Numbered from the stretch's first letter, positions 35,282 to 44,186 are shown. The stretch is 64,000 bases of DNA from Sphingopyxis sp. H053 (GCF_001468225.1 NZ_LNRU01000002.1:310001-374000), one strand, 5' to 3'. Program-made: numbers and translations. Notes: generated by a model from the sequence alone, not told the origin.

Positions 35282-37491
35282 GGGCGCGCCTCCACGATAT
35301 TTCCGGAGATCAGCCCGCGCGGCGGACCATTCCACGCGAGTTCCTCGATGCGCGGCGCGGGCGTCGCGGCGAAGGCGTTCGACGCGATCCGCGTTTCGGG
35401 CGCGCCGACCGAATGGATGACGACTATGCCTTCCGATTTGGCGAAATTATTCTGTACGATGTCGGCGTGCTGGGCGCCCGAGATGCGCAGCGACGCGCCA
35501 CCCGCACCACTGCCCGCGACACTCGACCCGGTCATCGCGAACCAGGGGCCGAAAGTGCTTTCATCGGTGCCCTTACGCAGCAGGTCGGCGACCATCGCGA
35601 CGCGCGCAAAGCGGCTCCCGGTGATCGTCAGCCGCTCCATCGGATACCAGCCCTTGGGTTCCTGTTCGCTGGTCGCGGCGACTACGACGCCCATCTCCGC
35701 AAAGTCGCTGTTTTGGATCGTCACATCATCGGCGAAAGTGCCCGGCGCCATGGCGATGCCGTCGAGACGGCCCTTGCCGGGTCCGCGCACCGAGACGCGG
35801 TCGAACGCGACCGAATAGTTGGGCGCAACTCCTGGCGCGACCGCGATCAGCGCGCCCTCGCTGGAAGCACCGCTCGCGTCGATCGCCAGATTTTCGAGCC
35901 GCAATCCTCCGCCGCCTTCGATCCGCGCAAGGCTCGACGCGACGCGCAGCACGGGCTTCGCGTCCTTCGCGCCCGCGATGATCAGCCGGTGCCGCACCGT
36001 TAGCGGCGCGGCGACGTCATAGGTGCCGGTCGCGAGCGTCAGCGTATCGCCCGCCTTCGCATCGGCGACCGCCTGCGCGAGTGACGCGCCTGCAATCAGG
36101 GGCCGCTTGCTGCCGCTGCCGAATGCCGCTTCGGGCGCATCGCCACGATACCAACTGGCGCCAACCTCAGCCCGCGTTACCGGCTTCAGATCACGCGGCG
36201 CACCGACCGCGGCAAGCGCCGGATCGGTCGGGTAAAGCAAACCATTAGCCGCACGTTTGAGGGTCACGTCGCGCTGTTCGACGCCGGCCGCTAGCAGCGG
36301 TTTCGCGACCTTTGCCTCGACATTGCCCGCGAGCGCGATCCCGCCGATTTCGCCCTCGGCGCGGAACGGATCCTGCCCCTTTGCGCCGACGATCAGATTG
36401 CGTTCGAACCGGCTGTCCGTCGGCGACGCCGAGCGTTCGGCATCGGCGCCGGCAGCCAGCGTGATCCGCGCGCTGTCGATGAGGCTGTTGCCCTCGATCC
36501 GCGCGTTTGCGACCTGGTGGTAGCGGTTGATCACCGAATTGGGGACGCCGTTCATCACGCTGAGCGCGCTCTTGAACGAAGTGCCCGCGAGCCCCTCGAA
36601 ATAATTGCCGCGCACGATCTGGTCGCGGTTGATCACGCGAACCCCGCCGGTGTCGGGCACGCCCTTGCCGAGGAAGATGTTGCGTTCGACGAGGTTGCCG
36701 TTGCCATGGCGAAGCACAAAGGCGCCCTGCGCTTCGAGCACCAGATTTTCGCGGATAATATTACCGCCCGACTTGATCGAGACGATCTCGACCTCGCCGC
36801 TGGTGCGGTCGAAGATGTTGCGCTCGATGATGCTGTTCGACGCCGAGAGCGACTCCTCGCTGGTGCCGATGCGGATCGTCTCGCCGCCGTTCGAGCCGAG
36901 CGGCGGGCGCGGGCCGAAATAATTGTGATCGATGCGGTGCCGGTTATCAAGCGGAGCACCCGCGCGGCGGATCACTGCAAGCGTCACGCCGCTGTTCGTC
37001 TTGCCCTCGAAATGCGAATGGTCGACGCGGTTGCCGGTGCCGTAAAGCGCGACCCAGATGTCCTCGGCGCGGCGGTCGGCCTTGCTGAAACCATCGATGA
37101 CGACCTCGGTCACGCGCGTGTCGGTCGCGAGCGTCTTTGAATCGCGGCGGAAGCTGATCACTTCGGCGGTCGGGCTGGCGCCATTCTTGAAGACAAGGCC
37201 CGAAATGAGCAGGTGCTGGCCGCCGATGCGCAGATTGGACTGGCCGGTGAGCGTCACCTTGCCTTTAGTCTGCGCGGTCAGCGTGATTGGTTTGGCGGCG
37301 CTGCCATGGCCGGTGAAGACGATCTGGAAATCGCGCCATTCGCCGTCGGCGAGGATAATGGTGTCGCCCGGCTGCGCCTTTTTCACCGCTGCCTTATATT
37401 GCGCCTGATCGGCCACCAGCAGGTCGCGCGCCAGCGCGGGATGGGCCGCCGAGGCCAGCATCGCTACCGTCAAAAACGCCCTTATCTGCAC
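35278..37491 (-). CDS. PL6 alginate lyase with two beta-helix domains
   Basis: Starts alginate breakdown by beta-elimination. 737 residues, signal peptide ending ALARD near 22, N-terminal catalytic parallel beta-helix, and a second beta-helix from about residue 450. The length is that of two-domain PL6 subfamily 1 enzymes such as AlyGC. The catalytic pair is Lys240 in VSIKSGGN and Arg261 in FVLRHGNGN. They are 21 residues apart, the same spacing as Lys220 and Arg241 of AlyGC (recalled). It is the first gene of the five-gene lyase operon and is divergent from a TonB receptor. Confidence 0.93.
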   Translation of the reverse strand: MQIRAFLTVAMLASAAHPALARDLLVADQAQYKAAVKKAQPGDTIILADGEWRDFQIVFTGHGSAAKPITLTAQTKGKVTLTGQSNLRIGGQHLLISGLVFKNGASPTAEVISFRRDSKTLATDTRVTEVVIDGFSKADRRAEDIWVALYGTGNRVDHSHFEGKTNSGVTLAVIRRAGAPLDNRHRIDHNYFGPRPPLGSNGGETIRIGTSEESLSASNSIIERNIFDRTSGEVEIVSIKSGGNIIRENLVLEAQGAFVLRHGNGNLVERNIFLGKGVPDTGGVRVINRDQIVRGNYFEGLAGTSFKSALSVMNGVPNSVINRYHQVANARIEGNSLIDSARITLAAGADAERSASPTDSRFERNLIVGAKGQDPFRAEGEIGGIALAGNVEAKVAKPLLAAGVEQRDVTLKRAANGLLYPTDPALAAVGAPRDLKPVTRAEVGASWYRGDAPEAAFGSGSKRPLIAGASLAQAVADAKAGDTLTLATGTYDVAAPLTVRHRLIIAGAKDAKPVLRVASSLARIEGGGGLRLENLAIDASGASSEGALIAVAPGVAPNYSVAFDRVSVRGPGKGRLDGIAMAPGTFADDVTIQNSDFAEMGVVVAATSEQEPKGWYPMERLTITGSRFARVAMVADLLRKGTDESTFGPWFAMTGSSVAGSGAGGASLRISGAQHADIVQNNFAKSEGIVVIHSVGAPETRIASNAFAATPAPRIEELAWNGPPRGLISGNIVEARP

Positions 37492-37521
37492 TGCGCCTCA
37501 CCCTTTTTATGATTCTTGCTC

Positions 37522-37549
37522 ATTGGACTATACAAGAGGTAGGACAATA
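37522..37549. promoter_or_regulatory. Operator-like element between PL6 and TonB receptor genes
   Basis: ATTGGACTA and TAGGACAAT form an imperfect inverted repeat with 10 bases between. On the minus strand it contains TTGTCCTACC-N2-TTGTATAG, which recurs before the GntR regulator gene. A second site, TTGGTCTGACAA at 37586-37597, has the GntR/FadR-type TTGGT-N3-ACxAA form. The divergent position allows control of both genes. Confidence 0.5.
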
Positions 37550-37638
37550 TCAACCCGATATCGGTATACAACATGGGTTGACATATTGGTCTGACAAAGC
37601 GAGCTTCTCTCCAAACAAGATCAAACAGGGAGAGTGGG

Positions 37639-40600
37639 ATGATTCGGGGCAGCATCGTTCGCGCATCGGGCGCCGGCAAAATGAACCTTGCGGCGGTGCT
37701 GCTCGGCACCACGGCACTGGCGATGCTGGGCACGCCGGCCTTTGCGCAGGACACCGCCGCGCAGGATAGCGCGACAGCGTCCGCGGATGACACGGGTGAC
37801 GATGCGATTGTCGTGACGGGCATTCGCAGCTCCCTTGCAACCGCGCTGGGCGAAAAGCGCGCCACCGACAATATCGTCGAGGTCATCCAGGCCGAAGACA
37901 TCGGCAAGCTGCCCGACCAGAACCTCGCCGAAGTGCTGGAAAATGTCACCGGGGTTCAGATCACCCGGCAAGCCGGGGTTGGCAACGCGGTGCAGATCCG
38001 CGGCACCGACGCGAACCGCACCGAAATCAACGGCGTTTCGACCGTGGGATCGGGCGCCGGCCGCTCGGGGATCAGCTTCGAAGATCTGCCCGCCGCACTG
38101 ATCGCCTCGGTCGAGGTCACCAAGGTTCCAACCGCGCAGACGATCGAAGGGTCGGTCGGCGGCACGATCAATCTCCGCACGATCCGCCCGCTCGACCTCA
38201 AGGATCCGCTGATCGCCGCGCGCGCGCAAATGGAAAACAGCGACCTGTCGAAATCGACCTTGCCGCGCTTGTCGGCGACGCTCGGCAACCGGTGGGACAC
38301 CGGCATCGGCGAAATCGGCATCGTCCTGAGCGGCAGCTATGCGCGGCAGGATGTCGCATCGTTCAAGCCGCGCGTCGACCGCGACGCGCTCGTTATGCCC
38401 GGCTCGGGCCCGAGCGCCGAAGCCTTCCCCTTCCTGCGCATCCAGTTCCTGCAACAGGGGCTCGAGAACTACGAATATGAGACGTACAACGGCACGGCCG
38501 CGCTCGAATGGAAACCGAATGACGATCTGAAATTCTATTTCGACGCGACGCTGAACAACCAGCGCCGCGGGCAGCAGAGCCACCGCGTCCAGATTTCGGG
38601 CACCGCGACGCCTTCGGTCGTCGATGCGATGAACAACACCGATTTCGAGACGGTCGATTTCGGGCGGCTCGACGGACCGAATGGCCCCATCGATCTGGGC
38701 AGCGTTCAGGCTGCGGTGGCCGGCACTATCGGCATCGGCGGCACGACCGGAAGCGTGATCGACCCGAATCTTCGGACGTCGAGCGACACCGGCGCGCGCG
38801 TCACCAAGAGCCGCGTCTTCGATCTGGGGATCGATTGGCAGGCGACCGACAATTTGAAGGTGCGCGCCGAAGTGTCGCTGTCGACCTCCAAATCCGATTT
38901 CCCGAACTTCTCGACGACGCTCGATTTCATCAATCCCAATGGCCCCCAGCCGGTGATCGGGCGCAGCATCGACAATGGCGTACCGATCGAATTCGACCTG
39001 CGCGGCGGCACGCTGCAATTCGGCATCGATCAGGCGAGCCCCTTTGCGCCGACGACGGCGCAATTGCTCGACCCCGCGAACTATCAGCTGCAGCAGGTCA
39101 CGCAGGGCGCCAATTCGACCGACAATGAGGAAAGGGCGGCGCGCTTCGATTTCTCTTACGACACCACCAACCTCAACCCGTTCGTCACCTCGCTCGATTT
39201 CGGCTATCGCTGGAACCGGACATCGGCCGAGAACAGCGAATTTTCGAACAATGTCAGCCTGACCAACACAACCAGCGCGTGGAACCGGCCATCGGGCGAC
39301 CTGTTTTCGGATGTCCTGATTCCGGGGCCCAGCAACTTCAATGCGGCCGACAAGCGCAGGCTCTATTTCCCCGATTTCCTGCTGATCGATGGCGGCCTGT
39401 CCTTCCGCGACCCGGCGAAGGTGCTGGAATCGCTGAACAAGGCAATCGCGGCGAGCAACGCTGCACGGACGCAGGGGCCCGCTGTCGCTTCGCTCGTCAC
39501 GCCGACCGAATCCTTCGCGGGCTTCTTCAGCATCAAGGAAACGACAAACGCCGCCTATTTTCAGGCGAATATGGAAGGCGAAATCGCCGGCATGCCGGTG
39601 CGCGGCAATGCCGGTTTCCGCTGGCTGCACACCAAGCTGTCGTCGACGGGCAACAATATCGCGAACGGCACGGTGACCGGACAGACGGTCGCCAAAAGCT
39701 CGTACAATTTCCTGCTGCCGCGCTTCAGCCTCGTCCTCGAGCCGGCCGACAAGCTGCTCGTGCGTGCGGGCATCGCGCGCGACATTCGCCGCCCGAACTT
39801 CGACACGCTGTCGACGTCCTTTTCCTTCGGCACTGGCGCGAACACGCCGGTCGCGGTGGGCAACCCCGACCTCGTCCCCGAAGCGGTGTGGTCGTTCGAC
39901 CTTTCGGGCGAATATTATTTCGCCCCGTCGAGCCTGATCAGCATCGGCTTCTTCCACAAGAGCCGCACGAACCTGTTCGCGCAGCGGCAGGAAGATCCGG
40001 CGCCCAACCTCGACGCCAACGGCAATCTCAATATCTCGATCGATCCGTCGTGCCCGGGCGGCGGCATCTATAATCCGATCGCCAACCGCAACATCAACAA
40101 CCCGATCCAAGGGGTCGGCATCTGCGTCCCGCGCAGCTCGACCTTCAACGTTCCCGGAACCACGACGCAGACGGGTATCGAGGTCGCCTTCCAGCACGAT
40201 CTGTCGGCATGGGAAGACACGCTCGGTTTCGCCTCGGGCTTCGGCTTCATCGGCAATTTCACCTATCAGAAGGCCGGCGGTTCGGCGCGCGAGTATCGCG
40301 TGGCCGACGGTCCGCGGACGGTGTTCACGCAGCTCGGATTTCCGGGTTCGCGCGACCTCATCTCGCTGACCAACCTGTCGAAATATGCTTATAATACGAC
40401 GCTGTTCTACGACAAATACGGGCTGAACGCGCGCCTGCGCTACACGTGGCGCTCGAGCTATGTGTCGAACGATCCCTTCTTTTTCGGGCTGCCATTGATC
40501 AACGGAGCGCGCGGGCAGCTCAACGCCAGCATCAACTATGACATCACCGATAATATCAACGTCGGGGTCGAGGGCATCAACCTGCTGCGCGGCGACCAGA

Positions 40601-40689
40601 ACCAGTATTGCGTGAACGACAAGGCGCTGCTCTGCTTCCAGGGCCTCACCGATCGCCGGATCACGGCCGGACTGAGCGTGAAGTTCTGA
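37639..40689 (+). CDS. TonB-dependent receptor of the alginate locus (second)
   Basis: 1016 residues. Signal peptide ends AFAQD near residue 37. TonB-box-like DAIVVTGIRSSL, plug with IGKLPDQNLAEVLENVTGVQITR and RGTDANRTEINGVS (cores of the TIGR01782 receptor family), and a 22-strand barrel ending ITAGLSVKF with terminal Phe. It is divergent from the PL6 operon and shares an operator-like region. Uptake of alginate or long oligomers across the outer membrane is inferred. The other receptor (27254-30118) may take a different size class. Confidence 0.9.
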   Translation: MIRGSIVRASGAGKMNLAAVLLGTTALAMLGTPAFAQDTAAQDSATASADDTGDDAIVVTGIRSSLATALGEKRATDNIVEVIQAEDIGKLPDQNLAEVLENVTGVQITRQAGVGNAVQIRGTDANRTEINGVSTVGSGAGRSGISFEDLPAALIASVEVTKVPTAQTIEGSVGGTINLRTIRPLDLKDPLIAARAQMENSDLSKSTLPRLSATLGNRWDTGIGEIGIVLSGSYARQDVASFKPRVDRDALVMPGSGPSAEAFPFLRIQFLQQGLENYEYETYNGTAALEWKPNDDLKFYFDATLNNQRRGQQSHRVQISGTATPSVVDAMNNTDFETVDFGRLDGPNGPIDLGSVQAAVAGTIGIGGTTGSVIDPNLRTSSDTGARVTKSRVFDLGIDWQATDNLKVRAEVSLSTSKSDFPNFSTTLDFINPNGPQPVIGRSIDNGVPIEFDLRGGTLQFGIDQASPFAPTTAQLLDPANYQLQQVTQGANSTDNEERAARFDFSYDTTNLNPFVTSLDFGYRWNRTSAENSEFSNNVSLTNTTSAWNRPSGDLFSDVLIPGPSNFNAADKRRLYFPDFLLIDGGLSFRDPAKVLESLNKAIAASNAARTQGPAVASLVTPTESFAGFFSIKETTNAAYFQANMEGEIAGMPVRGNAGFRWLHTKLSSTGNNIANGTVTGQTVAKSSYNFLLPRFSLVLEPADKLLVRAGIARDIRRPNFDTLSTSFSFGTGANTPVAVGNPDLVPEAVWSFDLSGEYYFAPSSLISIGFFHKSRTNLFAQRQEDPAPNLDANGNLNISIDPSCPGGGIYNPIANRNINNPIQGVGICVPRSSTFNVPGTTTQTGIEVAFQHDLSAWEDTLGFASGFGFIGNFTYQKAGGSAREYRVADGPRTVFTQLGFPGSRDLISLTNLSKYAYNTTLFYDKYGLNARLRYTWRSSYVSNDPFFFGLPLINGARGQLNASINYDITDNINVGVEGINLLRGDQNQYCVNDKALLCFQGLTDRRITAGLSVKF

Positions 40690-40743
40690 TATGCTCCGTA
40701 CGGACCGGAAGGCATCGCAAGGTGCCTCCCGGGACGGCGGACG

Positions 40744-41343
40744 TCAGGCCGTCAAGGCGGCCCTGCCCGCATCGGCATAAGCGCTCTTCATGCGCGCGAA
40801 GGTCACGACCTGTCCGGTCATGATGTCGAGTTGCGACGCGATACCCTGATCGGTCAGCATCCCGTCGGGGTCGAAGAGCGGCTGGCTGCTGTTCGCCGTG
40901 ACCGCCATCGGTGTGGGCCAGCCGCGCAGCGCATGGGTGATCGATCGCATCGTCGCGAGCGTGCTGCCCGCAGCTTGCCATCCCCCCGCGACCGCAATGA
41001 GGCCAACCGCACGGCCATCGAAATAGGGCTGCGCGTCGGACACCAGATCCTGCACATAATCGAGCGCGTTCTTGACCACGCCCGACACGGTACCGTGATA
41101 GGCGGGCGAGGCGACGATGATACCGTCGGCCTCGCGCAGCGCGGCCATCAGCGCCTGCGCCTTCGAACAACGTTCGCTGCGGTGCGGGGCATACATGGGC
41201 AGGTCGATCGCTTCGCCAGCAAACAGCATCGTTTCGGCGCCCAACGCCTCGCAGCGCATCAGGGCGTGGCGGAGCAGACGTTCGGCCGAACCGCCGGCGG
41301 TCGCGTTGCCGCCGAGTGCGACGATGCAGGGGCGCGCGGTCAT
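40744..41343 (-). CDS. NAD(P)H-dependent FMN reductase, SsuE/MsuE-like
   Basis: 199 residues with the flavodoxin-like fold of NADPH-dependent FMN reductases. It has an early LGGNATAGGSAERLLRHAL phosphate-binding region, DLPMYAPHR, and VASPAYHGTVSGVVKNALDYV. A strong AAGGGAGAC ribosome site precedes the ATG at 41343, 11 bp after the dioxygenase stop. SsuE/MsuE proteins supply FMNH2 to sulfonate monooxygenases. A monooxygenase of that type lies 17 kb away at 57310-58377, and no other flavin reductase is visible in the window. Confidence 0.85.
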   Translation of the reverse strand: MTARPCIVALGGNATAGGSAERLLRHALMRCEALGAETMLFAGEAIDLPMYAPHRSERCSKAQALMAALREADGIIVASPAYHGTVSGVVKNALDYVQDLVSDAQPYFDGRAVGLIAVAGGWQAAGSTLATMRSITHALRGWPTPMAVTANSSQPLFDPDGMLTDQGIASQLDIMTGQVVTFARMKSAYADAGRAALTA

Positions 41344-41354
41344 GGCAGTCTCCC

Positions 41355-42119
41355 TTAGTTGAAGGTCACCTGGCTGCCGCCGCGCAGGAAGGCGATCGCG
41401 TTGCGGCGGAGGTGATTGGTGCCGGGATTGAGGATTGGTTCGGGCGAATATTGCGCGAGATAGACGCGGCGCATGTTCGGGGTCGAATTCGATCCGGTCG
41501 CGTGGAGCGCAAGGCTGGAGAAGGCGACGACGCTGCCTGCCGGAACCTCGAGCGTCACGCCCTCGCTGTTGCCGGTGTAGCCCACGAGGTCGTTGCTGCC
41601 CGGCTGGCGGATGTGCGGGACGATGCCGCCCCGCGTTTCGGGGGCCTGCGAGAAAGGCAGGATGCGCACGGTGCCGTTCGCGACGGTGGTGTCGTCGAGC
41701 GTGCACCAGCAGGTGAGGTACGGCTTGTGATCCACCGGGCCGCCGTTGCCGACGACATAGCCCGAATCCTGGTGCCAGCTGAACGGCATGCCTTCGCTCG
41801 CGCCCTTCACGACATATTGGTCGTAGAAGAAATAGGCGTCGTCGCCGAGCGTCGCGCGGCAGATGTCGGCCATCGTTTCGCTGAACAGCATCTTGCGGAG
41901 ATCGGGTTGCTGGCGCTGGCATTCGCCGGCGAAATAGCGCTTGCCCTTGTGGCTGATGCCGTCGACTTCGACGCCGAGGCTGTCGAGGCGCGCGTCTTCG
42001 CGGTCGATGACGCGGCCGCATTCCGCGCGCAGCAGGTCGAGCAGCGGTCCTTCGAGGATGCGTTCGAACACGGCATAGCCTTCGGTGGCGAATTGTTCGC
42101 GCTGGGCCGAGAAATCCAT
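41355..42119 (-). CDS. PhyH-family Fe(II)/2-oxoglutarate dioxygenase
   Basis: About 254 residues from the ATG at 42119 (ribosome site GGAGAGTGAAG). An upstream in-frame ATG at 42191 lies in the divergent promoter and is less likely. The iron triad is visible as WHQDSGY (His and Asp) and LALHATGSN (distal His), followed by an Arg-rich 2-oxoglutarate site near RRVYLAQY. The substrate is unknown. It shares an operon with the FMN reductase and a divergent LysR gene, a layout typical of sulfonate or organosulfur use, though this is only an inference. Confidence 0.82.
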   Translation of the reverse strand: MDFSAQREQFATEGYAVFERILEGPLLDLLRAECGRVIDREDARLDSLGVEVDGISHKGKRYFAGECQRQQPDLRKMLFSETMADICRATLGDDAYFFYDQYVVKGASEGMPFSWHQDSGYVVGNGGPVDHKPYLTCWCTLDDTTVANGTVRILPFSQAPETRGGIVPHIRQPGSNDLVGYTGNSEGVTLEVPAGSVVAFSSLALHATGSNSTPNMRRVYLAQYSPEPILNPGTNHLRRNAIAFLRGGSQVTFN

Positions 42120-42185
42120 CTTCACTCTCCGTATCTTTTCGATCTTCACGCATATCGCAGAGGTCAGCCATCGTATCCAATCGAA

Positions 42186-42213
42186 TTGCATCGCGCGATC
42201 ATACGTCTATACT
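42186..42213 (+). promoter_or_regulatory. Promoter for the lysR gene, probably leaderless
   Basis: TTGCAT (42186-42191), 16-bp spacer, TATACT (42208-42213). The lysR ATG starts 8 bases after the -10, where transcription should begin, and no ribosome site is present. A perfect 10-bp palindrome ATCGCGCGAT (42190-42199) lies across the -35/spacer and may be the regulator's own site. Confidence 0.5.
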
Positions 42214-42220
42214 ATGACCG

Positions 42221-43141
42221 ATGCGAATGAGACAGGTCGAGGCGTTTCGCGCCGTGATGATGAGCGGGGGCATTACGGCCGCCGCGACGATGCTGAATAT
42301 CAGCCAGCCGTCGGTGAGCCGGCTGATCGCCGATATGGAGCGCGCGGTGGGCTTTCGCCTCTTCGACCGGCGCGGCGCGCGCGTGCACCCGACCGCGCAG
42401 GCGCAGGCGCTGTATGAGGCGGTGCGGCGGAGTTATGCGGGGCTCGACCTGCTCGATCAGGCGGCGCGGCGCATTCGCGCGCATCCGGTTGGGACGGTGC
42501 GCATCGCGGCGCTCGCGGCGATCGCGATGGCGATCCTGCCCGCGGTGATCGCGCGCTTCCGCATCCTCTATCCCGACATCAAGATCATCGTCGAATCGCT
42601 CGGCCAGCGCGCGATCGAGGAGCGCGTCTTCCTGGGGCAGGCGGATCTTGGCGTCGGGGTCGATATGCAGGGGCGCGAAGGCATCAGGTCGACGCCGCTC
42701 GCGCGCGCCGAATATGTGTGCATCCTGCCCGCCAACCACCCGCTCGCGGCGCGCGAACGGCTGGAGATCGCCGATCTGGCGGGCGAGGAGTTTGTCGGCC
42801 CGATGCACGAGGCCGATGCGCTGTGGACCGGCATCGACACCGCGCTGGAAGAATCGGGCATCAGCGTATCGCGGCGGCTGGAGACGCAGCATTCGCAGAT
42901 ATTATATGCCTTCGTCGAAGCCGGGCTGGGCGTGACGATCGCCGAGCCGTTCAGTGCGCCGCGTTTCCACCGCTTGGGCGTCGCGGTCCGCCCGATTTCC
43001 CCGCCGGTGTATCTCGATTTCGCGTTGCTTGAGCCCGATATCGGGCCGACGCCCGAGATTGTGGCGTGGCTCAACGCCGACGTGGCGCGTGAAACGGAAG
43101 CGTGTCTGGCGCATGTGAAGCGGGTGGTGGCGTCGAAATAG
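42221..43141 (+). CDS. LysR-family transcriptional regulator
   Basis: 306 residues: N-terminal winged helix with GGITAAATMLNISQPSVSRL and FRLFDRRGARVHPTAQA, then a periplasmic-binding-like effector domain from about residue 90. It is divergent from the PhyH/FMN-reductase operon, the usual position for a LysR that controls its neighbour. The start ATG is probably the first transcribed base. A TIM- or sulfur-type coinducer cannot be told from sequence. Confidence 0.9.
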   Translation: MRMRQVEAFRAVMMSGGITAAATMLNISQPSVSRLIADMERAVGFRLFDRRGARVHPTAQAQALYEAVRRSYAGLDLLDQAARRIRAHPVGTVRIAALAAIAMAILPAVIARFRILYPDIKIIVESLGQRAIEERVFLGQADLGVGVDMQGREGIRSTPLARAEYVCILPANHPLAARERLEIADLAGEEFVGPMHEADALWTGIDTALEESGISVSRRLETQHSQILYAFVEAGLGVTIAEPFSAPRFHRLGVAVRPISPPVYLDFALLEPDIGPTPEIVAWLNADVARETEACLAHVKRVVASK

Positions 43142-43207
43142 CCGGTCGCACGAAAGTCTGCGCATGGGCGGTATGGGTTAGAAAACGGTCGTAGCGTCCT
43201 TGTCCTT

Positions 43208-43297
43208 CGTCATCCCGGACTTGATCCGGGATCCCGCTTCTTGAGGTATCAACTGGCTTGGACCTCAAGCGGGACCCCGGATCAAGTCCGGGTGACG
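43208..43297. repeat. Long extragenic palindrome (copy A, CCCGGACTTGATCCGGG type)
   Basis: Outer arms CGTCATCCCGGACTTGATCC and its near-complement end about 90 bp apart; inner GATCCGGGATCCCGC pairs again with GCGGGACCCCGGATC. The same element recurs at 57215-57288. It follows lysR and could end its transcript. Confidence 0.8.
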
Positions 43298-43363
43298 AGA
43301 GTGTGGGGTCCGCAAACGGTCGTCAGCAGACATGCCGACGGCAAAAGGCTATCGCAAGCCGCC

Positions 43364-43407
43364 GTCAACTTTTGTTGACACCGCCCAAATCGTCAACTAA
43401 AGTTGAC
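43364..43407 (+). promoter_or_regulatory. Promoter with twin 16-bp palindromes over -35 and -10
   Basis: GTCAAC-TTTT-GTTGAC (43364-43379) and GTCAAC-TAAA-GTTGAC (43392-43407) are perfect palindromes 28 bp apart. The first runs into a perfect -35 TTGACA (43375-43380). After 17 bp the second contains the -10 TAAAGT (43398-43403). The predicted start falls on the A of the ATG at 43410. The encoded HTH protein is the obvious candidate repressor. Confidence 0.75.
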
Positions 43408-43409
43408 GC

Positions 43410-43631
43410 ATGATCGACCCGCACGAGATTGTCGTTCCGACCGACCCTGACGAAGCGCTCGCCGCGGTCGTCGCCTTGCGCCGGCTGGCGGACCACATCG
43501 AACGCGAGGCCGTCCACTCGGCCCTGCACCAGGGCTGGTCGTGGTCGCGGATCGCCCAAGCCCTCGGGATCAGCAAACAGGCGGCGCACAAGCGACTTTC
43601 GGACGTCGCGGCAAACCATGGTTCTGCATAA
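43410..43631 (+). CDS. Small HTH DNA-binding protein, probable autorepressor
   Basis: 73 residues with a single helix-turn-helix: WSWSRIAQALGISKQAAHKRLSD (core IAQALGISKQAAHKRL). No ribosome site precedes the ATG and the promoter places transcription start at or next to it, so the mRNA is likely leaderless. It lies 10 bp upstream of a stand-alone Clp-N protein gene. Such HTH/Clp-N pairs occur in several bacteria; the biological role is not established to my knowledge. Confidence 0.8.
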   Translation: MIDPHEIVVPTDPDEALAAVVALRRLADHIEREAVHSALHQGWSWSRIAQALGISKQAAHKRLSDVAANHGSA

Positions 43632-43641
43632 GGAAATTGCG

Positions 43642-44145
43642 ATGTTCCAGGCAATCAGATCGAAGCTCGACAATATGAGCACCATCAAGCGTCTTTGCGA
43701 ACGGGCGGAAACCTACGCCTTGCAGGACCAGCAGCGCGAACCGGGGGCCGAGCATTTCCTGCTGGCGGCGCTCGACCTGCCCGACGGCACCGCGCGCCTC
43801 GCCTTCGAGCAGGCGGGTGTGGAGCCCGACGCGCTGCGACCCGCGATCGAACGGCAATATGCCGATGCGCTTCGCTCGATCGGCCTGAAAGCCGACATAG
43901 TGGCCGGCGCGCCGATGCCGGCAAATCCCGGCGTCTATCAGACGACATCCTCAGGCCGGGAAATCATGCAGGAACTGGCCGCCACCCGGAAGGATCACAG
44001 CCCGCTGCTCGGTGCCCATGTCGTCGGAATTGTCGCAGCCATGCCGCATGGCGTGGCGGCGCGCGCGCTCCGTGCTCTGGGTGTCGATCCGGTCGTCCTT
44101 AAATCGGCAGCGGATGCGGTCGCCGAAGCCAGCCCCATCCGCTGA
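43642..44145 (+). CDS. Stand-alone Clp N-domain protein
   Basis: About 167 residues from the ATG at 43642, which has an AAGGA ribosome site 9 bases upstream; an in-frame ATG at 43618 overlaps the HTH gene. Two Clp repeat halves can be seen, LCERAETYALQDQQREPGAEHFLLAAL and REIMQELAATRKDHSPLLGAHVVGIVAA (cores GAEHFLLAAL and LLGAHVVGIV). These are like the N-domains of ClpA/ClpC, but no AAA+ ATPase follows. It may act as a substrate adaptor or sensor of misfolded or modified proteins (inference). Confidence 0.8.
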   Translation: MFQAIRSKLDNMSTIKRLCERAETYALQDQQREPGAEHFLLAALDLPDGTARLAFEQAGVEPDALRPAIERQYADALRSIGLKADIVAGAPMPANPGVYQTTSSGREIMQELAATRKDHSPLLGAHVVGIVAAMPHGVAARALRALGVDPVVLKSAADAVAEASPIR

Positions 44146-44186
44146 GCCCGGGCGCCTTGCTGCCGGAAAGTGGGCGCGATCCAAGT

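Noticed and set aside
37621..40197. 858-codon open frame on the minus strand
   Set aside because: It lies antisense to the TonB receptor gene; its Arg/Asp/Ala-rich product has no domain and is the usual mirror frame of GC-rich DNA.
43208..43297. CRISPR-like or attenuator reading of the long palindromes
   Set aside because: There are no regularly spaced repeats with spacers; each locus has a single inverted pair, and no T tract follows to make a classical attenuator.
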